64,000 bases of DNA, from the NCBI GenBank assembly GCA_038503035.1, contig JAVSML010024592.1:685674-749673 (forward strand), given 5' to 3'. Numbering within the stretch: position 1 is the stretch's first letter; each line of letters begins with the position of its first letter. Shown piece by piece: positions 46,701 through 58,700 of this stretch. The notes beneath the pieces were generated by a model. It did no database searches. It was given only the letters and a program-made list of their open reading frames with translations, and had not been told where the DNA came from. The translations under genes and the position numbers were made by a program. The DNA is from Crocodylus rhombifer. Taxonomy: Eukaryota > Chordata > Crocodylia > Crocodylidae.

Positions 46701-49700
46701 CATCCTTCTATATCCAGAGTAGTGAGAGAAATTGTCCTCGCCATGGCTATGTTTCTACTGCTTTAGTTTCCTCTGTGTTCTTCCCTAAAGTTCACGTCCT
46801 TCTACATCTTGTGTCCAGAATGCTCACCTTTTCACATGCTCTCAGAATGACACAATTGGTGCTATCCTCTCTTACCTCCATTGATTTCTTGCCTCATTTC
46901 TCACATCAAAGCATTGTTTTTAAAAGAAATTTCTATGCTGTGTTTTTATTTAGTGTCTCTTAACTTGTATTCTTCCTTTTTTTTTAGTTTGATAGTTTCT
47001 GGGAGGTGGCTGTTGGTCTCTGGATAAAGTAGGAACTGGGGTCAGGCCTCCTTATTGTTACAAAATTTCTGAAACTAATTTTTTTAGCTAAGTCACCTTA
47101 ACTCAGTTTCTCTGAATTTGCTTATCTCTAAAATTGGTATGATACTTGATCTGCTTCCTGTAAGGGTACTTGAGGCTGTGCTAAGGTTTATTTTTAAAGG
47201 ATTTTGAATCACTGGTGATGGGTGTTTTCTGAGACAAAATGTTATTGGCTTACCCTGTGGGTCTAGTTTTTCCCTTGTAACTTTCTTAAGGACTTGCTTT
47301 CGCTTGTTTTGCCATGACTCTTCTGGAACGCCCTTTCTTACCTTCAAAACCACTTTTCACCTTAAATGCATTTAACTTAGTTGCTCTTGCTAAAGCATTT
47401 TGAGGAAGTGCATTAAGGCTAAGGGGACCAAAATCTTGGACACAGGGAGTGAAATCTTGGGATGTCTGTTAGAAACTCTGAAATTGATGGCAACTAAGCA
47501 GTTTCATGGCCCCTGTGACTGCAAGGTTTGCAAATGCTAGGCATGTTCAAGGCATTGCCTGGCACTAATGTGGGACCAGTTTTTTCAGATTCAGAAAGAA
47601 AGACTGATTTCGAGGAGTCCTTGGGATGCTGGGATCCAGCCCTGAAATGTGGAAGGAACTATGTTACCAGTTCTGCAGGTGGAACTGTGTTGGTTTGGAA
47701 TGGGGAAAGATTATATCCCGTAACTGATGTAGTATATTGCCTACTTACCCTTGCTGTCTTGCATTATTAGGAGTGAAGTAAGGCAGCATATGCTGTCAGC
47801 TGCTTTTCATCTCACTTTATCCTCTCATTCTTTCCATAGTAATGTCATCTTGGACCTCCCTGGAGAAACTGCTTTGAGAACAAGCTCTGTTCTTTCTGTG
47901 CTTTTTCTCTTTTCTTTTTCTTTTACAGATGTGGTGTGCCCCAGAAGCGTTTGGGCTTCCCATTTTGCACACTGCTTCCTAATGCCAACTCATTTGCATC
48001 TTTTTGTAGGTGCTCTTCTTTGGATTTGGGTGGCTGTTCTTCATGCGTCAGCTCTTCAAGGACTATGAGGTGAGGAGGGGGCCTTTCATTCAAACAGTCA
48101 TTTGGCATATGGCAAAGTGATGCTGTTGCCTTTGAATCAAATGAGTAAAAGGTACTTTCAGGCACTTCCCCTTCCTTTGAGTTTTCAGTCTTTTTTTTGC
48201 TTTTACAGTTATACTTTCCAGTTATTTAAAAGGAACATTTTTCCTCCTCATTTGTGGTCTGAAAGGTCTGTTCAGACAAGAGGGAAAACTTGTGGTGATA
48301 CAAGAGAGAACTGTGTAGGCTAGGGATGACTGGAGGGCAGGCCTAATGCAGCCCTGCAGAATTTTATAGTTGCCTCCCACTGCTCTAGTGCAGAAATGGG
48401 GCCAGCTGAGACTGCAAGCAGTGCTCCATGTTTATCCAAGTTTATCTTTGCTGCATGCTGGAGTATGTGTTCCCCATAAACAGCCCTCTATATTACGCTG
48501 CAGTCAGCTCTTGTATGACATGGATGTAGGCTTCTAGTTCCTAACAGCTGCTGGTTGATCTTCGATTTTGGTACGGGAAAGCACCCCACATCATAGACTC
48601 TGCTGACTAAGGCACCTCATGTTTTGTGTCTGATACGTACATGGAGAGCAGCTTATGAGGATGGAAGTAACTCTTGTATCCTGTTTGCTCCATTGCAGGT
48701 ACGGCAGTATGTTGTGCAGGTGGTCTTTTCTGTGACCTTTGCCTTCTCCTGTACCATGTTTGAGCTCATCATCTTTGAGATCTTGGGGGTGCTCAATAGC
48801 AGGTGAGTGTGAGAGCTGTCATGGCAAGTCTTCCTAAATATGGACATAGCCAGTGCTGGGTTCTCTAGGGGCTCTGGAACTAATTTTGAGTTAATTATTG
48901 CTTCTCAAGGAAAGGACCGGTTTGGAAGGCAAAAACTACCTGGTTCCTATGTGATCTCTGCTCCTGGCAAACTCTGGGTCTTGAGGGCAAGTCTTTTACC
49001 TCCCTGCCTTAGTTTCTCTGTCTGTAAAATAGGGTTAATATTTGCACTGTTCCTTATGGAGTATTTTGAGGATTAATTCAGGTTATGTTAAATGATGTTA
49101 ATGTTAACAGCTAAAGCGACAGTTGGAACATAAGAAGATTAGTCTGGAAGGGGTCTCCTGAGCCACTGGGTCCTGTCCCCCTCTTTTTCAATTAATAGTT
49201 TACCCAAGAAATCCCCAGAATTTCCAATTTAAATGCTCACATCTACCTACAAGACACAATACTGAAACACCCACAGAACCCTGCAATATGACAAATAAGA
49301 GGGCTACTACAAGGAGGAGGAGCTGCTCTATACATCATGATGGTTTATGCAGTGATAAGATGTTAAGTTAACAAAGGAGCAAAAATTATACTGCAATAAG
49401 ATGATAGTATTCTATAAATCAATGGTACTTTGATTTCCCTTCATGCTTTTAAGCTTTTTAGATGAAGCAAGTCTTCCATATAAAGAGAACCTTCCATTAG
49501 GTTTACCTCAGAAAAGAATCCAAGAAGACACAAAATAGAGAAAAATAGTTTACTCCAGTGCTCCTATTTAACTTTTTATTCTTACTTACTGAGAAGAGAG
49601 TACTCCGAGAAATTTTAAGGCAGCACATTCAAACCTGATGAAAGGCAATGTTACTTCACATAATGAATTATTAACCTATAGATTTGCTGCCACTCGTATC

Positions 49701-52700
49701 AGAAGGACTATTCTCTTTATTGTGAATCATACACGGAGACATCAGTATATACAAGCGCATCTACAGTTTCAATACCCAGAAGAAAAATGACAGATGTTCT
49801 TACTAGTGCTTGTACTTTGGTTCAACAGTAAATGCAAAGACATTTTGCCTAAAGCTAGGTGAAATTTTTCAGTCAAACAATTTATGCATCAAACCCCACA
49901 ATTTTAGGTCAACCAAAACAATGAATATATGGGGAACTAGGTATATAATTTCTGCAAAGGGAGTGGGGGGGGAACGAACAAAACTTAGAATGTAATTTAA
50001 ACTTTTTAAAATGCATCTATATTTAATTAGAAAAAACAGCCCATCTGAAAATGAATATTTGGTCAGCATAGCATCAAATTTAGGTTTGGGTCAACCTGCA
50101 TATTTTTTCCTGATTCTTTTTTTGTTTCAGTTGGTGAACCAGAAAGCAAGTATTTGCTTGGCTCTAATTTTGCCGCCTTGCACAATTAAGTGCATTCTGG
50201 AGTTATTGGTGTTGCCATTATGGGCACGGTATGTGATTCGAAAGCCTGTTGCTCTCCTTCATTTAGGTACATAGGAAGGGATTTGTGTTCTTGAGGTCTC
50301 CAGCAAGATATAGCCAGGGCTGTCCTGGGTTTTAGTCCAGTGGTTCTCAACCAGCGTACTGCAAGCTCCTTCCGGGGTGTTGCAACATGGGTGCTGCCAC
50401 AGCCAGGATAATCTTGCTACAGAGGCAGATCAAGAAGTAGCTGCTGCTCTTCCTGCAGTTCTTCCAGTCTAAGCCCCCAAGCTCTTCCTGGAATCAGAGA
50501 GCACTGGTCATGTGGTAACATGCACCCCTCTGTTCCTGGGAGGAGCATGCAGGGTCAGACTGGGAAAGACTGTGGTGAGAACATGCGCTCTGGCTGCAGC
50601 TCTTTGCACTGCCCATTCAGAGGTGTCTTGCTGTGTTGGAGCTGCCATTTGCATTGCACAGCCAGAGGAGCTGGATGTTGGCACACCTGGGGCAGCAGAT
50701 GAGACCACGCTCCTTCCTCCCAAACACAGACCTCAGCGGCATGAGGAATTTTTCCCAGAACACAAAAGTCATGAGTTATCTCTGCTCTTTCCTGCTTTAG
50801 GTTTATCATAAAACCCTAATATAGGTAAGGAGCATGAGGTAATACCCTGTTGAGAACCACTGAGATAAGCAGAGGCATCTCAAAAGTGGTTTTCAACCAG
50901 GGGTGCTGCCAAATTCAAGAAGTTGTGGAGGGTACTGCACTTAGGCAGGCTGAAAACCATTGTCTTAAGCCAGTATTATTCAGCTGCGTGGCTTAGTTAC
51001 AAGGGGTAGCTGGTGCTGTATCTTAACTTTAAGAGGAGTCCTTTGCATTTCAAGTAGGCACTGAGTAATCTTTTTGTTCCTTTCAGCTCCCGGTATTTTC
51101 ACTGGAAACTGAATCTCTATGTGATTTTGCTCCTCCTGGTCTTCATGGTGCCTTTTTACATTGGGTATTTTGTTGTGAGCAATATCCGACTTTGTGAGTA
51201 TGCAGTCTCATGATGGCAAGCTTGCACAGTTTGTGGGCAGACTTTGAAAGATATTACCCTCTCCTGCTCTGACAGTGTTCCTGTGTGGGGAACTCCTCTT
51301 TGCCCGTCTCTATGAAGATCCTCAGGGCATCCAGCATATTGCAGTGTATTTCTTATAGAAATAAAATATAAATAAATATATATCCAAGCTTAGTAAATTC
51401 CAGCCCTTTTCATAAGAGCTACAGTAAAATCCCTGTTATCCGGCATTTAACTAGCTGGAATACTCTGTTAACTGGAATTTCTGGCCGGCTGGACGCAGGA
51501 GAAAGCTTGCATGTGGTGGCTACTGCCACAGTGTACGGCCACTGCCCCCCCCTTCTGCTCCACCAGCTGGACACTGAGGGGGGTGTGGGAAACTTGCATC
51601 TTCTGTGTGGGCTACCCTGTGCTGCCACTGCTCTGCTACACTGAGTGCTGCTCCGCAGTGCACTCTGCAGCTGCCGCTGCTCCGCATTCAGCTGCCGCCA
51701 TCTCTGTACTCCATGTCTGGCCACCACCACCCCCCACACTTCCTGGCTCTGCGTCCAGCCAGAAACCCCTGTGCTTCAGGTAACCGGCATTTTTAGATTA
51801 CCGGCACCTTCCGCTCCCCACTTGTGCTGGGTAATAGGGATTTTACTGTGATTATTTATTGCTCCCTGCTTGATTTTAGCCACTGCTCTTCCAGTTATTT
51901 CTACTGCACCCAAACTATAAATCCTTTCTTTTTCCCCTCCTAACCACATTTCCTGTTCTTTCCTCCTCTGTTCATTTGCTAGATTTTTAGTTTTCTTTCT
52001 AAGTCTGACTAGTAGAGAGAGCGCACCAAATTCAAGTCTTGACATCCCCTGTGGATTTGCAAACCCTTTGTAAGGAGGTTGGGAGATTATTCTTCTCTTC
52101 CATATGTTGTTTTTCTTCATGTTCCTTCCCTTTCTCTTAGAGGTAACTTAGAGATATCTGCTGCCTGGTGATAGCCTTATTAGGATTTTACAACTGTTTG
52201 AAGTAAACCATAAACCCTTAGAGCCCAAAGTGGGACAACAAATGAGACACAGAAGCCTAGTAAACTAGTTCTTGCCTTTTTTTTCCCACCATGTCCAGAT
52301 GAGGCCTCAGGCTGATGCCTCTTGTTATCTGGTTCCTTTTCCATATGCTCATTCTTCCCCAGCCCTAGTTGCTGCTGATTGCTATCCATTATATTGCAGC
52401 TTGAGGGTAGAAGTAGCCTATTAAATATACTGACTAGGGACAAATATGAAATCCCTGGCAGGGGGCATTGTCTGTTGTGTGTTGACTTGGGCTTCATACA
52501 GACATTTGGTTTCTCTTGGGAGAGCCACTGCTGTCCCCGGAGAAATCACAAGCGTACAGATGCTCAGATTTTTTTTTTGCCCAGAGTAGCAATGGCTGCT
52601 CCAAGAGAAACCTAACTTGGGAATAATCAGAGATAAATAAACTTGCTCTCTCAGGAGAGTTTCATCTTTTGGGAGTGCAAATACCTGTACATGCTGTGGC

Positions 52701-55700
52701 TTCTCCTGAAGACAACATAGTCCTCAGGAAAACCCCCTGCATAAAGCCCCGGTAGACAGTGTTGCTCACTGGACTCTGCTGCTCCTTCACTGCTCCAGTC
52801 TGTCACCAAGCAGACAAGAGGAGCATGCGGTGCATGCTGAAATGTGTGCATAGGGCTGCACAATGTCAGCACTGCAAGCTCTTTAGTCTTCAGGCCTCAG
52901 CATTCAAATGTCTATACATGTGCTCCTGGGTAAGTTTCTATACCAGGAGATCAAACCTAGGAGAATTCTTCCAGGTTATTTGTATGTGTCTATGCAGCCT
53001 TAGTCTCACTTCTCAGGACCGATATCATTTTCCTTCCTTTCCACCATAGAAATCCTTGAGATTGGTTAGTTTTTAGCGAGCACCACTCTTTGCTGGCTGC
53101 ACCCTTACAACACAATTGGTGTTTGTACCATCCTTAATGCTTTCTTTCTGTGTTTTCTTATTTTGCCTCTCCTGTCTTCCATCTCCCTTCATGTCCTCTT
53201 TACCTTCTGAATTTTGATCTGCTCAATTAATTCCTTGCATTCCTTGTCATATTTCTTTGGAATTGTCAGTTGTAATGGTGCTAGGATTTCTACACCGCCT
53301 TCCTCACTGATGGGCTTGAGTATTCCCTCTACCTACTGTCTCATACAAGCTAGATTGCTTAATTCTTAGGGGGAAATTATCTTTATTTAAAAGTATTATT
53401 TTTAATTAGCAGAACACTTGTGATGGTTAGCACTCAAGACAAGTATTCTGTACAGTCGTACGTGTTTGGTCACATACAGGCATGCAGCGATCCTGCTGGT
53501 TGTCACATTTCTTTCCTGGTTTTCCATATGAGTTTATAAATAGGGTTGGGGTCCTTGAACCCTCTGTCCTGGCATCCCAGCCTCTGCAGCAGAGGGCTAT
53601 TGCTGCATTCCTTTAGTTCCCTCAGGTATATGGCCCACTCCCTTTTAGCATGCTGTTGTCCTGTCCCTAGGGAGAAGTGATTGGAAGGTAGAACTGGGGC
53701 TTTGCCCTTTCTCTGCACTGGTTAGAAAACTGAGTGGGGACATTGCTTCTCCTCATGCCCTGTAGTAGCATGTGACGTCCTAGGGTGTGGGTTTTACATT
53801 CCCCGTGGAACAGCCCCTTCTGCTAGTGCCTTACTGCATACCATGTCTGGTAGGTGATAAGCCCTTTGGAATTAGCCAGGGTTCTTAGAACTTAAAGCCC
53901 TAGAAGTATCTGGGTTAGGTGGCTCCACTTTTGACCACTTGTATGCAATAGTTTGGGACCAATGTAGTGATTTGACTGCCCTGAATGAAGCTTAGGCAGG
54001 GAAACTTCTTAATAATGGTTGCTTTTTTTTTCCTTCTCTCCCCTTTTTCTCAGTGCACAGAAAGAGGCTGTTCTTTGCTTGTCTCGTTTGGTTGACATTC
54101 ATGTATTTCTTCTGGAAACTGGGAGATCCATTTCCAATCCTCAGTCCGAAACACGGTGAGCTTCATGCACATGCTGCTTTTGCCTCCTTGGTGGATATAC
54201 TGCTTCCTTGTTTACGCTATCTGGCTCATGCCAGCTTTGTGAACTGAACCGGTTTCAGTAGAGGGAGGAAGGGGGATCTGGAATCCAGAAGAACTTAACG
54301 TATTTCTTCCAGTTTTTAAGGCACTGGAAGGGTGTGGGGGTATTTTCCAGAACTCAGACAGCTGAATCTGATCCAAGGGGACCCCTACTTTCACTCTTTT
54401 GAAAAGTATTACTTAAAGGAAACCCGAAGAGGAGCGGAAAATGACAGAATCAGTGACCCCGGTTGACCAGTCTGAACCAAATTCCTGAAATTTGTTCTGT
54501 GCTATCACGTTATTCTCCAGCTCCCCTTGAAACTGCAGAGAATTCTGTGCATTGAGGTAACTGCAGAATCAGGATTTAAAGGCTTAATTGATCAATCTTT
54601 CCTGTGTGGGTCAACTCAGATTGGAAATAAGAAGGGAGAAATTTACAGGCTTGTCTGATGCCTTGACTATTGACAGATGTTATTTTTAATTCCCAAGCAT
54701 TTTTATTCTTCTGAGCAGTTATCACCACTGAAAGTTCACTCATCAATGAAGTGTTTCCTCCCTCCCCTGGGATGGAATACAACAGGGGATTAGTAACAGA
54801 ACAACACTGCACACAGCTAGAGAGGCTGGAGGAGAGTGCTGAGTATCCATCAGAAGCTGCAGAGAGTTCTTGAGCTGGCAGATTAACTACCCTGGTGGGA
54901 TTTGGCCAGAGTCCTGGGGCTAATCCTCTTTAACTTTGTGCAAAGTGCCAGACAACCTTTGTCATCTGCAGGTGTCTGGTACCTCATTATTTTTTACATT
55001 TCTTACATGGGCACGCTTCTGGCAGCATGGTGCCCTTTCCATGCCAGGGGCCTCTTGGCTTGAGAGATTCCCGAGAGAAGAGCGCCCCCTGCTGAATTAG
55101 CACATTTTGTACATTTACATTCATTTCTCATTAAAACTCCTATTGCTGCCATGCTCACTTTATAAAATGAGCACTTTCTGCAATCTCCCCCTGATTACAA
55201 GAGAGGGAAGCCACAAAGACTTAGAAACCCTGCTTTAAATGTCATTGAAACAGCCTGTGCATTTTAAATGCTGGTACCTGCTAGCACGTCAGGCAGGAAG
55301 CCAGCGTGCTGTTGTCCAGCTTGTAGCTGGTGTAAACTTCTGTGTAGCTGTGCATGACTCTGTGGTCCCAGTCTCCTTTTGTTAAGCCTCTCGGCCTTGT
55401 TTTATCATTTATTCCCCTTCCCTGAAGCATGAAATGTGGTCTGGCTCTCAGCCACCTCAGCTTCACACTCACATAAACTCCAAATAGGCTGTGTGGCAGC
55501 TGCTCTATATTTGGTTCTACACCCCAGAAGAGTCACTTGCATTTAGATGTGCATGGCACAGGGTCCCAGGAAAGCTTGGGCTGAATGGAGGACAGGAAAG
55601 GGCAAATGTAACTTAATCAGGACATCTGCCCTTGGTATGGTAGCAACCCTAGTTGTAATGCAAGCCCTACTTAATGCTTTATTACACTGAAGACACACTT

Positions 55701-58700
55701 TGTAGTATGAATTTAATGCTAATGCAAAATGCCACTTTGATAGCAGGCCAATAACTTTTGTTCATTCCCTATATGGATAGACGTAGCAGCAGCATACACT
55801 GCTTCTCTCATGCCACAACCCTACTGTCCTGCAAGGGTGTGTTACATAGGATATGAAGGGATTGCTTCTGGACATAACAGGGTAGTTCTAGGGCATTGCA
55901 ACACCCTGGGAAGGAGCTTGCAGCACCCTAGATGAGAACCACTGCACTAAAACCCAGGACAGCCCTGGTTGTATTTTGGTGGAGACCTCAAGAACACAAA
56001 TCCCTTTCTATGGTTTAGTTAGTTTATGGTGCCTTTGCTGAGAGTAACTGCACTGGTGCTGTGCGTGCTAGTTGTGGCAGTGGGTTTTGTATAAGGGACA
56101 TATCGGACAGGAAATGTAATAAGACCAAAGAGCACTGCTGAGACCCCACTGTGGGCCAGAAGGGCAGTGGGGGAGCCCCTTCCCAGTCTTCTTGGGGTCC
56201 CTTCTTAGCTCAGGTTTCCTGACTGGTTTTTAAGCCTTAGAGTTCACATGCCTCCCTGAGTTTCATTCCTTTCCTTCCTTCCCCATCTGCTGCCTGCACT
56301 TGCTTCTAATTGCCTTCAGCACCTGGACTGTGAAGGCCATTAGCTCTGATAAGTAATTGAGTGAATGAGCATGTTCCATTGTGAGGACACTGATGTCTTG
56401 AACAGGACAGGAAAAGCAGATGGTTACTGATATTGTCTCCTCTCTCTCAGGGATCCTGTCCATAGAGCAGCTCATCAGCCGGGTGGGCGTAATTGGAGTG
56501 ACACTCATGGCTCTGCTGTCGGGGTTTGGTGCTGTCAACTGTCCGTACACTTACATGTCCTATTTTCTCAGGTAAGAGCAGCCTCATGGAATTTTTTCTG
56601 TACTTTCCTTCTTGAGATTTGCCCTTCAGGTTCCCCTTTAGGCTTGGCCTTGGTGCCTTTCGTTTCCCTAGCCACTCAAGCACACTGCCCTTAGCTCTCC
56701 TAGTGCACTGCAGGACCCCTTCCATCACAGGTATGTGCTCTGCTTGCATGGGTGTTTCAGATCCTGTTTGTTTCTCCCAATTAATTCTCTGCATCCTTCC
56801 CATTCTCCCTGGAATAAAGTACCATGGCTAATGGAGTGCTGCATGCCTCTTGCAGGAATGTTACAGATGCAGATATTCTTGCACTGGAGCGCCGTCTTCT
56901 TCAAACCATGGATATGATCATCAGCAAAAAAAAGAGGTGAGGAGAATGCTGCAGAGGAAAGATGTTTTAGCTCACAGGTTTACATCTTGTGCAGATAAAA
57001 TCAACTTGGTGCCATCAAGCTTTTAGCTGTCAGACGTACATTCCTGGTCAGCAACAAAAATGATTAGAGGCCTGGGAAACATGACTTATGAGGAAAGGCT
57101 GAAAGAACTAGGGCTGTTTAGTCTGGGGAAGAGAAAACTTAGTGGAGCCGGGGGGCGTTTAATAATAATCTTCAAGTACCTGAAGGGCAATTACAAAGTG
57201 GATGGAGATAGACTTTTCTCTGGGGCCATGGGGCAGAGGACTTGGATCTATGGCTTCAAACTGCAGCAGAGGAATGTTAGGATAGAGATGAGGAGGAACT
57301 TTCTGACTATGAGGGTGGTCAAGCATTGGAACAGGTTACCTAGGGAAGCTGTGGACTCTTCATCTCTGGAAATTTTCAAGAATAGGTTGGACAGACTAAG
57401 ATGGTTGGACAGACTAAGATGGTTTTGTCCAGGTTGACCCTACCTTGAGCAGGGGGCTGGACTAGATAGTTTCTAGGGTCGGAAGGGACCTGAGCAGGTC
57501 ATCTAGTCCGACCCCCTGCCATGGCAGGAAAGAGTACTGGGGTCAAATGACCCCAGCAAGATGTTCATCTAACCTCCTCTTAAACACCCCCAGGGTAGAA
57601 GTCTGTACCACTTCTCTTGGAAGTTGGTTCCAGACCCTAGCCGCCCTGACTATGAAGTAGCGCCTCCTGATATCTAACCTAAACCTACCCTCTGCCAGCT
57701 TGTGACCATTATTCCTGGTCACTCCTGGCGGTGCTCGGGGGAACAGGGACTCCCCCAGTGCCTGCTGATCCCCCCTGACTAGTTTATAACAGGCCACAAG
57801 ATCTCCCCTCAGCCTTCTCTTGTGGAGGCTGAACAGGTTCAGGTCCCGTAGCCTCTCCTCATAGGGCCTGCCCTGCTGTCCCCTGATCATCCGAGTGGCC
57901 CTCCTCTGGACCCTCTCCATGCTGTCGACATCCCTCTTGAAGTGTGGCGCCCAGAACTGGACGCAATACTTCAGCTGTGGCCTGACCAGTGCCGCATAGA
58001 GGGGGAGGATCACCTCCTTGGACCTGCTCGAGATGCATCTGTGCATGCATGCCGAGGTGCGGTTGGCCTTCCTTACTGCCTCTCCACACTTGCGGCCCAT
58101 GTTCATCTTGGAGTCAGTGATGACCCCCAGATCCCTTTCCACCTCCGTGCTGACAACAGGGGAGTTCCCTAACCTGTAGGTATGGTGCCGGTTGTTCCTC
58201 CCGAGGTGCATCACGGGATCCCTTCCAGCTCTACTGTTGTGTGATTCTATGAAGCGTTGGAAGTAGTTGTATAACTGACTGAGAGTTCTTGAAACAATTG
58301 ACCTTACCAGGTTGGAAATGTTTATTTCATTGTTGCATTGGTTCAGTGGCCTGATAGCATGATCTGTTTTGTTCTGTCATGGAGGTTTATGCCCTAAACA
58401 GTCTCTGTTTCCTCTGAAGTGGCACTGAATAAATTGCTGCTATTTTGCAGTTTGGCTTGCATGAAATACATGGTTAGCTTCAGCCTGTTGTCTAATGACC
58501 GAGCATCTGTATCCTCTAAAACCACTACAACTGGACCTTTCATTAGCAGTTTCAACCGTGTAACTGCTCCTTTGATACTGAGCTCTCTTCTGTCCTCTAG
58601 ATGTTTTGTTTCCTGGCCAAAGTTGCGGCATGTTGACAGGCCAGTGTAGGAAAAGTTTTACTATTGTCTGGGGCCAGGTCTCAGTCTGGAAAGCTGTGCT

